Notes under the pieces: generated by a model
Database searches by the model: none
What the model saw: only the letters and a program-made list of their open reading frames with translations
What the model was told of the DNA's origin: nothing
Translations under genes and position numbers: made by a program
Part shown: positions 33,829-45,500 of the stretch, piece by piece
Layout: every line of letters starts with the position of its first letter
How positions within the stretch are numbered: the stretch's first letter is position 1
NCBI RefSeq assembly: GCF_000004195.4
Contig: NC_030679.2
Span: 20,613,212 to 20,677,211, forward strand
Length of the DNA stretch: 64,000 nucleotides
From: Xenopus tropicalis
Taxonomy: Eukaryota; Chordata; Amphibia; Anura; Pipidae
Direction: 5' to 3'

Positions 33829-34471
33829 AAAAGTTACACTAGATATATAACCTTCCAAATGAAGTATACTGTGTAAAAATATTTGAATCCTCCACCAGTC
33901 ATATGGTAAGTATGTCTACTGACCAGACACACACAGGTAAATGGCAATTAATGGCCAAAGCGAGAACGTGTCACTTCCGCCCTCACACAGGCCCCCATAC
34001 GCATCACTTCCGCCCTATGCTTTGACCCTCACTTGTGTCACTTCCTCCCACACGAGGCCTTACACGAATTAGCTCCACCCCCATAAAGGCAGTCCATATA
34101 AACTTTGGGTTTAAAAGGGATCACTTTTAATTTTTTTGTATTCATTTTTGTTCCTGAGCAAGTGTAACACACATCACACAAAATGTGTAGAGCTGCAGAT
34201 CTGGACTGAGTTACCAACTTGAATTATTATATACTTTGTGATTCTTCAGAAGTTTGTAAGTAGCAAGGTAGCATTTATTTTAATAAATGTACCATACGCA
34301 ATGAGGACTTTCATTGTAAAGCCTCTGCGTTCCCACTTTGGCCATTAATTGCCATTCACCTGTGTGTTTCTGGTCAGTAGATGTGCTTACCATATGACTG
34401 GTGGAGGATTCACATATTTTTACACAGTATACTTCATTTGAAAAGGTTATATATCTAGTGTAACTTTTACA
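33829..34471. mobile_element. foldback MITE with about 140-bp arms
   Basis: The left arm from GTAAAAGTTACACTAGATAT to about 33968 is complementary to the right arm 34331-34471, which ends ATATCTAGTGTAACTTTTAC. The paired interior includes CCACCAGTCATATGGTAAG against CTTACCATATGACTGGTGG. The central part is unpaired and non-coding. No convincing target duplication is seen. Confidence 0.8.
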
Positions 34472-34511
34472 ATTATTTACTTGTGGTGTTATTGTCAGTC
34501 AAATATATATA

Positions 34512-34837
34512 CAGGTATCGGACTTCTTATCCGGAAACCCGTTATCCAGAAAGCTCCGAATTACGGAAAGCCTGTCTCCTATAGACTCCATTTTAATCAA
34601 ATAATTCAAAATTTTAAAACTGATTTCCTTTTTCTATGTAGAAATAAAACAGTACCTTGTAATTGATCCCAACTAAGATATAAATAATCCTTATTGGATG
34701 CAGAACAATCCTATTGGGTTTAATTAGTGTTTTATTGATTTTTTTAGTAGACTTAAGGTATGGAGATCCAAATTATGGAAAGACCCCTTATCCGGAATAC
34801 CCTTGGTCCAGAGCATTCTGGATAATGGATCCTATAC

Positions 34838-34840
<3 letters not shown>
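34512..34840. mobile_element. CAGGTATGG MITE, full copy
   Basis: Ends CAGGTATCGGACTTC and GGATCCTATACCTG. A TA microsatellite (about 34842-34872) abuts the right end. Confidence 0.75.
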
Positions 34841-34874
<34 letters not shown>

Positions 34875-34878
<4 letters not shown>

Positions 34879-36119
34879 ATCAGCTCTGTTTACAATGCAG
34901 TGATCACGAGCATCCATTCACAGCTTTCAGCCCCGTGCCTTGCACCATAATTCTCTGAATCTTTTAATGATATTACAACGTTCTATGTACTGTTGATGAT
35001 CAAATCGCCGAATTCTTTGCACTAATTACCTCTCACCTTCTGAGAAACCCATCCTTTCTGGGATGCACAACTTTTCAGGTCTTTTTGTTGCCTCGGTCTC
35101 AACATTTTTGAATTGTGTTGCTGATTCAAATTCAAAATTGTTTCAGAAAACATTTGTCAACATGTACAACACTTGGCTTGGTTACTGTTCACTGCAGCAC
35201 AACATGACTATAGTCAGGTTTGTATTTAGTCATGTCACGAGCAACCCACCACCGTACCCCTCACCCCCCAGCTCCGTGGCTGGATTTCCCTGACTGAAGT
35301 GAAGTCAGATCACCTTGTAATGAAGGAGTCACTAGCTCTGTCTCACCATATTAAATGTACAGTTGGCTCAGTTTTTTTGCTATGGCATCAAGGAATGCAC
35401 CAGCATAATGCCATATTTAACCATTCCATCTCATGTAAATGACTGTAAACTACACAACAGCATTCCAATACGGAGCACCGCCCGTTGCAAGTCATTGTGA
35501 CCCCCCCCCCAGCCAATACTTAAAATTGCTTTAGTGGCCAGGTCCATACTGTAAGAAATTTTAGCCAGCAGAACAAGTATGGTGCAAGCGGGGCTTAGCC
35601 CCTGCGTGTTTATTCAAGACAGCAACCCCTTCGTCAGGCATGTACTGTACCACCACTATACATTGTCCTGTACTTATTGCAAGACCTGCATGAAAATTTG
35701 GGTTTATGAAAGATACATTTGCCAAAAAATGAATTTATTTATGCAAATCTAAGTGGATACCTAGTTATAGGTCTGGTTAAATAATTCTCAGCCAGTTAGT
35801 GCAGAAAACCAACAACATATGTGTTAACTACTGTATATGACATACTGACATTTACACTTGCGCATTATACACACACACACAAGCAAATCAACATCCTGCT
35901 ATACAAAAATGAAGGTTCGGGCTCACTGACTTATGTATCACAGACCCACATCCACCTGTGCTTCACCCATCACTGGCTTCTTTATCAAGTGCTTGGTTAG
36001 TGATATATAACATTTAATGCTTATCTTGGCTTATTATTTCCTGACTATTGTTCTTAGCTTCTGTGTTTCAAGCGCCAAACAGAAGATTATACAAGCATCA
36101 GGAAACGTAGCCGCATGCA
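34875..36119. other. intergenic, unassigned
   Basis: No gene is recognised. Scattered short repeats only. Confidence 0.4.
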
Positions 36120-36319
36120 TAGTAACTTAGGCTGAAAAAAAGACACCCATCCATCAAGTTCAACTTTGTACGTCTATATATAACCTGCCTAAATGCTAGT
36201 TGATCCAGATGAATGCAAAAAAAAAAAAAACCCCATCTGAAGCCTCTCTAATTTGCCGCAGAGGGGAAAAAATTCCTTCCTGACTCCAAGATGGCAATCG
36301 GACCAGTCCCTGGATCAAC
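36120..36319. repeat. dispersed repeat fragment next to tandem array
   Basis: Contains CATCAAGTTCAACTTTG, AAAATTCCTTCCTGAC and CCCTGGATCAAC, the same family as 2548-2670. The tandem array starts exactly at its right boundary. Confidence 0.6.
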
Positions 36320-36688
36320 TTGTACTGAGAGTTATCTCCCATAACCCTGTATTCCCTCACTTGTACTGAGAGCTATCTCCCATAACCCTGTATTCCCTCA
36401 CTTGTACTGAGAGCTATCTCCCCTACCCCTGTATTCCCTCACTTGTACTGAGAGCTATCTCCCCTACCCCTGTATTCCCTCACTTGTACTGAGAGCTATC
36501 TCCCATAACCCTGTATTCCCTCACTTGTACTGAGAGCTATCTCCCATACCCCTGTATCCCCTCACTTGTACTGAGAGCTATCTCCCATACCCCTGTATTC
36601 CCTCACTTGTACTGAGAGCTATCTCCCCTACCCCTGTATTCCCTCACTTGTACTGAGAGCTATCTCTTATAACCCTGTATTCCCCTTT
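36320..36688. repeat. 41-bp tandem repeat, nine copies
   Basis: The unit begins TTGTACTGAGAGCTATCTCC. Starts fall at 36320 and every 41 bases to 36648. Differences among copies are single bases (CATAACC / CATACCC / CCTACCC), so the array is young. Confidence 0.95.
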
Positions 36689-36939
36689 CTAAAAAGCCAT
36701 CCAACTCTTGGTTGGTACTTTGCTTGGTTCCAATTTGTTAGATAAAGAGTTTTAAAGGGGGCCTGTTAAGGTTCCATTCACGGGCAGATTTCAGGTGCCG
36801 ATTCGGGTCCTTATGACCGATTCGGCAGCATTTCCCAATGGGCCTACCGGACCAATATCTGACCTAAAATTGGCCAGATCTCAATTGGGCAGGTTTAATT
36901 TTCCCATCGGATTAGGGACTGCATTGGCTTGTTGATGTG

Positions 36940-38620
36940 GTCCTTGGTCAGAAGGTCCATATTACTTGATGTTTTAATACCCGCCAAGAGTAGATTTGCC
37001 CAAACACTTTGCATATATCAGTGCTGTCCAACTGGCGGTCCGCGACCCCCCTCTGTGTGGCCCCCCACCTGTCTGGCTGCTTTGATGGCTTACTCCTGTG
37101 TAAGCTTTAAATGGTATCAGTACTGAGATTAACTGCCCCCCTGCATGGTTCTCACCTCAGATTCAGGCTGTAAACCTTCTTTATTGTTTAAAAATGTAAT
37201 CCCTTTTTTTTCACACCTTTTAATCTCTGCATTGTTCACCCCCTGCAGTGTTCACACCTCAGGCTGTAATCACCCACATTGTTCCCCTGTTCACACCTCA
37301 GGAGCAGTAGAAACCCACAAATAATCCCTTCACCCTACAAAAAGAACATATACTGAGGTGGTACTGCAATTAAAAAGTTTTTTTTAATATATAGTTATTG
37401 TGAAGACTGTAGGAGCAGTGCCAGCATTGTGTCACTGTATGCTGCCTGTGTGTGCCATACACACACAGGCAGGGTAGGGCAGGCAGAGTATGGCACACAC
37501 AGGCAGGGTAGGGCAGGCAGAGTATGGCACACACAGGCAGGGTAGGGCAGGCAGAGTATGGCACACACAGGCAGGGTAGGGCAGGCAGAGTATGGCACAA
37601 ACCAGCCAAGAATGGCACACACAGTCAAAGTATGGCACACGCAGTCAAAGTATGGCACACGCAGGCAGGGTAGGGCAGGCAGAGTATGGCACACACAGGC
37701 CAAGTATGGCACAAACCAGCCAAGAATGGCACACACAGTCAAAGTATGGCACACGCAGGCAGGGTAGGGAAGGCAGAGTATGGCACACACAGGCAGGGTA
37801 GGGAAGGCAGAGTATGGCAGGTTTTTGCTGTACTACAACCATTAATATGGGTATGGTCATGTGATAACCCGTGTGTGGTTTCAAGTGGGTGCGGTTTCAA
37901 AAAGGGGAGTGGTCAAAACTGGCTTCCATTATCGGCCCTCCACCCCGTAGGTCGGAAAAATTCCGGCCCTCGGTACCACAGAAGTTGGACAGCACTGGCA
38001 TATATCATCCCTGTCTGTATAGCCAATATACAGCCTGACAGCGGCTGTCCCAAATGTCAATTACCAGGTGAGGATTTCTTACATCTTATTGGACTTCTCC
38101 TGCAGTTGCCCAATTCCGGGGAAAGGTCCGCAGATTGCTTTCTGTGGCTACTACAATTTCAGTCCAGGCATTCCATAAAATGTTTGCTGGGTGTTGTCAA
38201 ATCTCATAGCATACTAACATCAATACGGGAATCACTGTTTTTAGCTTGTACATGTATTGCTCTTAAATGGCTCTCAGGGACATCCCCCTACTATTGGTGT
38301 GTGGAAAACCCTTTGGCAGGAGCACCTTACCCTGGCACGTTTGGTATACACTCAGAGGGGGGTACCAGATAAATCTGACCAGGTCTGGCAATGCTGGCTG
38401 GACTCCTTAGACTTAGAAGACACCCCCCCATTAAGACGAATATTTTATTGTGTATTATTGCAATGCTATTGGTCTCAATTCTACTGATAACTGTATGTAA
38501 AATCAAAAAGAGAATTGTACATATTAACATACTCTTTCTTTGTATACACGTTTTGTTTCTTTTATTTTTGTTATTGTTTGTATTAAAAGCAACAAAAAAA
38601 GGATTAGAAAAAAAATCCCA
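36940..38620 (+). mobile_element. L1 ORF2 C-terminal fragment split by a hAT element
   Basis: From 38010 the + strand reads a Cys-rich zinc-knuckle-like segment (SGCPKCQLPGEDFLHLI), then CLLGVVKSH and ALKWLSGTSP, then in another frame RGVPDKSDQVWQCWLDSL. These are L1 ORF2 C-terminal landmarks. The sequence just left of the hAT element (about 36950-37018) reads as the preceding part. Frame changes show decay. Confidence 0.65.
37019..37997. mobile_element. hAT element with internal minisatellite and 8-bp TSD
   Basis: The termini CAGTGCTGTCCAACT and AGTTGGACAGCACTG are perfect 15-bp inverted repeats. The octamer GCATATAT is duplicated at 37011-37018 and 37998-38005. The interior has a 34-bp minisatellite (about 37440-37820) with word GAGTATGGCACACACAGGC. 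No transposase. Long open frames through the minisatellite are artefacts of a repeat unit lacking stops. Confidence 0.93.
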
Positions 38621-38767
38621 TTGGATGAGGAATGCATTGCACTGATGAGTGCAGCGCCTGATTGGTCCTCGTCCAACAGGTCTCAATGCTGCCATGCTGG
38701 CTATTGTGCGGCAACATCTCCACCACATGTCAAGGAGCTCCACGGCGTAAACAATCAGTGGCTGTTA

Positions 38768-39005
38768 CAGGTATGGGATCCGTTATCCAGAATGCTTGCA
38801 ACCTGGCATTTTCCAGATAAGGGATCTTTCTATAATTTGGATCACCATACCTTATGTCTGCTAAAAATCATTTAAACATTAAATAAACCAAATAGATAAA
38901 TTGATGCAGCTTAATTACCATAAAGTACAAGGTACTGTTTTAATATTACAGAGAAAAAGAAAATGATTTGCCTACAATAGACTCTATGGGAGACGGCCTT
39001 CTTTC
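38768..39005. mobile_element. CAGGTATGG MITE, partial
   Basis: Starts CAGGTATGGGATCCG and ends after CTATGGGAGACGGCC; the right terminus is degraded. Confidence 0.65.
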
Positions 39006-39206
39006 TGGATTAGATATGCCACATCCGTATTTTAGTAAGCTTGCCAAGAATAAGGGTCAAAATGCTGCATTCCAACCCCAAATAATGCCAGTTAGATATA
39101 CAGCAGTAAAAAAAAAACATTTTTTACATGACAGATTACAAAAAATAAATCCTAACAGTCATAATTAGCAGATACAGTAACCTGCGCACAGTCCCAAAAG
39201 TACATT

Positions 39207-39541
39207 TATAAATATATAGGATTTGTTTTATTTTGTTAAATGTCCATAAAATAATTCAAGTCACAGTTTAAAACGGCTGTCATTTCAGCATGGCTCCACT
39301 CCTTTCAATATTCCGTAGAGTTGCCAGGGTGGGGAGATGGGCTTCTGCTTAAGGGCAGCATTAAAAAAAAAAGGAGGAGGGGGGGGGGGGTCGGAGACAA
39401 AAATTAAAACATTCACTTTGTTTTCATTTGTTCTCGTGATTTTCTCCATATGTACAAACATAAAAAGATCATGGCTTGTAAACCTTGCTGCCTGGCTTAT
39501 TCCCTTCTGTCATTCTGTACCTGGCGGGTAGATATCAGGCC
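39207..39541 (-). other. tcof1: candidate last exon and 3'UTR of TCOF1
   Basis: An acceptor TTTACCAG at 39542-39548 in phase 0 would add 14 residues (GLISTRQVQNDRRE) and a TAA at 39497-39499. A UTR-like, AT-rich stretch follows, with AATAAA at 39227-39232. The preceding exon needs such a phase 0 partner. No similarity confirms these residues, so another acceptor in the intron is possible. Confidence 0.4.
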
Positions 39542-42500
39542 CTGGTAAAGATAACACAATATTAGAACAAAGACAATGTCACAATGTTGTTTTGTGCTTT
39601 TTTTTTTTATTGTCATTCATCTAAATCAGTTTGCAGGGATCTGTTTTCACTTTGACTCTTCTCAACAGAAATAGATTTGTGTCAAAGAACATTGAATCAC
39701 AGTGGATGTCATTTTGTTTAATGACCAGAGGTGATTCTGGTCCCCATGGTATTCCCCAAGCCCCACAGGATGTGCCTGTTGCTAGAAGAGATGCATTTTT
39801 GGTTTAAAACACAGGGTTTTGGCTCTTTGAGTTACAAGTTGCTGCCCCTGGTAACCATTAACCTTCCAAGGGGGTGCATATAACACCACAATTCTGCCGC
39901 CATGCTGGCTGCTCATAAACAGCTGAAGTTTGCTCCATTGAAAAGCTTTATTAATGACTAGGAAACTCCTTTAGTGAAACTCTGCCCCCCCCCGCCTCTT
40001 TTTTTTTTTTGTTTTTTTTTGAATAGTGGAAAATGAGCAGCAAATGAGAAAGAAAAATATGGGGAGTCACAAATGGTAAGAGCTGGTGGCAGCTTGGAGC
40101 AAAACACCTTATTCCCCCACTGAGCCTGCACTCCATTTGGGGGAAACAGTATTTTATACAGTAACCCCACCCCAAGTGAGTGCTGGTAGCCATGTAGGGG
40201 CACACACATGTGCCTAATACGCATGTGTCTAATAAGCAAGTGCCCCAATGTTGGAACAGCCAGCATGTCCCCTGCTCCTACGTCACATGCATAACAGGCT
40301 CATTGTGCGTAGGAGTGTGTCCCAATATGGCAGTCGGCACTGGAATTTCCCTCTCAGTCCAGATGGTGTAGCCCTTTATACAATACTATGGTTTCTGGGG
40401 GAGTGTGTGGGCCCTATAAGCTCTATTCTCTGTTTCAGGCAGTGTGTGGGTTGGGGAGGTGCAAGTATTTGGCCCAGCTTTGGCCTTACTATAACAATTA
40501 CCCCTGGATGGGGCTTTTTAAATTTTTTTTACAGAAGGAAAGCCAGCTCATGGTACGAGGTTAGCAATTACATTCACTCAAAATGCCTGGCAAATGGACA
40601 GCCCTCAGTATATAAATTGGCCTTTCTCTATCCTTTAAATTACAGCATATGCAAGCACAAGGGGAAGTGTCCCACAAGTACAAAGCTAATATAAAGTGAC
40701 AAAGGCAAAGTATAGCCATACCTCCTTCCTTGTGTTCCTCAGTCAACTTTATCCGCTTTACTTTTCTTCTATAAAGCAAGCAAGGAATGGGTTATATCAG
40801 CAACACATTCAAACATTATAAACCTGAGGCACGCAATATTTCTGTCAGATCACTGCAATACTGAATTAACGGCCAATCACAGGAAGCAGCAAGTGCCAGG
40901 ATGTTGATAAAGATGACTGGTTCTGTCCACTTTGGGTGTGGCTTACCCACGGGGGATGTCATTGCATCAGGGATTAGGGGGAGTGCCCCGCTTGCAAGAG
41001 CTTACACTTTACTTTCATTGCTGCTTTGCCTTTTCTCTTTAAAGGACAAGGAAAGGCTAAGTCACTTTGGGGTGCCAAAATGTTAGGCACCCCCAAGTGA
41101 CTTTAATCGCTTACCTTGTACCCCGGGCTGGTGCCCCTGTTAGGAGAAAACAGCACCAGCCCGGGGCACCTGTAGGAAGCGCTTCCTGCTTCCGGCTTCG
41201 TTTTGCTGGGACCCCACGACCGGCGCATGCGCAGTAGAGTGAAAAGCCGACTTCTCTGTTAAAGTTCCACTATTCACTCTACTGTGCGCGCAAGTGAACA
41301 GGAAGGAGGAAGCGCTGCAGGTACCCTGGGCTGGTGCTGTTCTCTCCTAACAGGGGCACCAGCCCGGGGTACAAGGTAGGCGATTTAAGTCACTTGGGGG
41401 TTCCTAACATTTTGGCACCCCCAAGTGACTTTGCCTTTCCTTGTCCTTTAAAGGGATACAAATACAAGAGGATGTGTCTTATTTTTGTATTCTTTGTACT
41501 CCATAAAGTGCTGTGGGGGACAATGATGCTATAAAAATTATAGTTTGCCCCCCAATTGATGTGAAAAAAGTATAAGGATTTTTTTTTTTTTTAAACTGGG
41601 CCTGAAGAGAATATTTGGTATAAAAGCAGTTTTGGCAATTACCTTTTTCTTTGGTTTAGGGGAGACGCCAGTTGCTGAACCCTTCTTGGTCTTCTTTGCC
41701 TCCTTTTTTTCCCCATCCTTCTTTTTCTTTTCCTTTTTTTCTGAAATAAACGACAAACATCACATTAAATAAGCACTGCACTCCTAACATGGGGGGAATC
41801 TTTTCAATACCTAAGAAGAATAAACACAAATCAGTACATAGTCTTAATCTGCAGCCAATTACAGGCAAAATGAGTCATTATATAACTGGGCATCACCCCC
41901 TCTAACGATCTGGGGGAGGATCAATTTACAAAAAATGATTTTCCTACCCAAGTTATATATTCCACAACTCCCCGATATTCATACTGACCGCAGCACTCGC
42001 AGAGAGAGAAGGGATTCAGACATCCTTTATCTGGGGTAAAGAGGCCCCCAGTTTTGCTAAGGCCAAATTAAAAGCACCGGTTATGGAAGGAGGGCTTGGG
42101 TTACCAGACGCTTACCTATACTTTTTAGCAGCGCAATTGTACTATATTGCTTGGTGGTTTAACCTGACCCCAAAAAGCTACACTTCCCAGGTTGGCAGAA
42201 ACACAAATGTATCCCGTAGAGGGAACAAGCTGAGCTGTACACCAATCACCCAGTTATACTAACCCTGCACACAGTGTGGAACGCCATGCAACAAATGTTT
42301 CAACTCAAACCCCCACTTCTATAGCTGGCCATACAAGCACTGATAATATCGTACGAAAACCTCGTTTCGTACGGTATTCGGTGCGTGTATGGCAAGTCGG
42401 CGAGTCAACTAATATCGCAGGAAGCTGCTGATATCGGTCGACTCGCCGATCAGGCCAGTTAAAAGATTTTGATCGGGCACCATAGAAGGCCTCTGACCAA

Positions 42501-45500
42501 AATCTGCCGTCAGGGCTGAATCGGCAGAAGGAGGTAGAAATCCTATTGTTTCTACCTCCTTATCTGCTGTTTCAGCCCTGAACAGTTTGTGGCCGATTGT
42601 ACGATCTTTCGTGCGACCAATGGTCGCTTGTTGGGCATAACAGATGACCTGGTGCTGACCAATGCTAAACAAGAGCTGTAGAGGTCACTACTGTATTATG
42701 CAAGAAAAGCGCTGATAATGGCATAGATAAGAGTGAACCCACCCTCCAAAAAGGAGGTGGCTCGCCCTCATACAACAAACAGAGGGTACCAACGGCAGTA
42801 CCCTAGGGCTCAAGCATTTTTTGAAGAGGAAGATTACCAGCCTATGGTAACAGGTAAGTGACTGGAGTCAGTCATTAACCCCCCCCCCACCAAGTAGTTT
42901 TACCTTTCCTTGTCTAGTAAACAAAAAGACACATATTTCAGGTTGACTCATGTTCTTAAGGCAAATGGTGATGGTGGTCCAGCCCCCCAACAGTTAAGTA
43001 GTAGTTTGAGGACCCCTGATATAAGACTTATGGTAAGGAGACCCAAATTATGGAAAGATCCCTTATCCGGAAAATCCCAGGTCCAGAGTATTCAGCATAA
43101 TAGGTCCCATACCTGTATTGGCCAATCCTGGTTACCGATCCACTGTAAACAAATAGGTAGAGAACGCCATTTCCCCATATTGAACATACTTGGGCACATT
43201 CAAATGCGCAAAAGGAAACTTTGTACAGGTATGGGACCTGTTATCCAGAATGTTCAGGACCTGGGGTTTTCTGGATAAGGGGTCTTTTCCATACTTTTGA
43301 TCTCTATACTTTAAAGGGCCTATTTACTAAAGGTTGTGGGTTTTTTTTTACGTTATTTTTTGCCATTTATTATGAAAGGTAAAAAAACACCATCTAAAAG
43401 CTGTAGAAGTCAGTGGCCTGACAGTCCTTTTTCAGTTCGCTAAGCTTTCTTTGCTTCTTGGTTTTAGAGGTTTTCGGGTTTTTGATACTTTCATTCATGC
43501 AACAAAAAGAAAAAGTTTTCATGTTTTTTTCTGCTTTTTTTGTTCATGCTTTTTTAATAAAATCGCTTGGTGTTTGTTTTAGGGCCTTTTACTTAACATT
43601 CAGCACCCACTTTCCCCCTCCCCACCATCTAACTGTGTAGCCAGTGCATGGGCTGATGCCCAAGGCACATAAACAAGATTTGGGGTGATGCAAAGCTTGT
43701 CTTAATAACAAAATGGCGCCTGCCTGCTTGCTGTAGTTGTGTATTCCAAGACTGAAGGAAACAAGATTTAAATAAGTTATATAGTGTAAGTGAAGTTTAT
43801 TTTGCTTAACTAACCCAACTGAAAAACATTTTTAATGATTTCTTAGGGTGACAGGTCCCTTTAAAGAAAAATGTGTTTTTTTCAGAGCAGGACGTCTTTG
43901 GCACAAGCATGGGCTGCTGGCAGTAGGGGCAAGTGAGCCCCATTACATGGCAATGTCTATAGCAGTCACTGCAATATTTTGGAAATAATGTAATAAAAAG
44001 TACATCCATTAGCACCTAGTATTTGCCGGTCACCTGATGAAAAGCGAATTGGTTTCTTTGGGCTGTATTTTACAGCTTCTTTAACTTTTGCTGGGCAAAA
44101 CTTAACAACATTCTGCCCTTTCATAAAGTACAAAAAACACAGTTGTCAAAATAAATGTAACTGCACCTAGGTTATTTGCAGTCTGTCTACATTAAAATAT
44201 CCTCTGGTATGACAGATTGCTGTATCAGTGACTTATTAGAAGAAAGGGTAGGGCAGCGCAGCATGGTGGCACAATGGCACTGCTGCTTTGCAGACTGGAG
44301 TCCTGGGTTCAACCCCACACAGGGAACTATCTGCAAGCAGTTTATATGTTGGCCCTGTGTCTGTGTGGGTTTCCTCTCACAATCCAAAAACATACAGGCA
44401 GGTTAAGGTAGGCTCCTGATAAAATTGGCCCTAGGCCCCTAGGGAATGTCATAGGGACCTTAGATTGTAAGCACTTCTGGGGCAGAGAAAGATGTATAAT
44501 CTCGCTTGTGCTATCATTAGAGAATTTCCCATAATTCACCATGGGACACAGCGACAAGCAACAGGTATTGGGGGCACTTTTATAAAGGCACAGGCTGATA
44601 TATATATATATAGATATAGATATATATATATAGATAGATATACATATAATTTCAGCTCAGGTAATTCTGACGGTCAGCACATTTGTGTGCTTTTATATTA
44701 TATGACGGATGATTGAATCACCCCTCAAAGGGGTTATAAGATAACTTTTACAATGTTAAAGAATGATCCGTTCAACTTTTCAATTAGTCTTCATTATTTA
44801 TGTTTTATCATTTTTTTTAATTATTTGCCTTCTTCTCCTAACTCTTTGCAGCTTTCAAAAGGGGTCACTGACCCCGGCAGCCAAAAACCTATTGCTCTTT
44901 GAGGCTACAATTTTATTGTTCCTTTTAATAATGTATTCTTCTATTCAGGTCCTCTTCTATTCATTTTCTAGTCTCTCATTCAAACCATTTCCTGGTTGCT
45001 AAGGTAATTTAGATACCACCAACCAGATAGCTAAAAAACGACAAATATTAAGAAATGAAGACCAATTGCAAATAGTCACAGAATATATCACTTTCTATAT
45101 CATACTAAAAGTTTCCTCAAAGATCAACAACCCCTTTAAAAGGGTAGTCCAACTTTACATTTTGTATGTTATAGAATGTCCAGTTCCTATCAACTTTGCA
45201 ATTGGTCTTCATTATTTGTTTTTTTTATAGTTTTTGAATTATTTGCCCTTCTCTGTTGCATATTTACAGCTTTCAAATGGGGGTCACTGTCCCAGCAGCC
45301 AAAAAACAATTGCTCTGCGAGGCTACAATTTCATTGCTATTTTTAAATACTTTTTATTCAGGCCATATACTGTTCATCTTCCAGTCTCTTAATGAAACCA
45401 CTGCCTGGTTGCTAAGGCAAACAAGACCCTAGCAACCAGGTAGCTGCTAAAATTTAGACACTTGTTTTTGACTGCTTGAGGGAAAAAAAAAAAAAACATC

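Noticed and set aside
36320..36688. CRISPR-like regular array
   Set aside because: Units are contiguous with no spacers; vertebrate tandem repeat.
37395..37884. Long Cys/Pro/Leu-repeat open frames on both strands
   Set aside because: Fall in the 34-bp minisatellite inside a hAT element; the unit happens to lack stops.
44253..44330. tRNA gene
   Set aside because: A/B boxes belong to a SINE head; no cloverleaf is formed.
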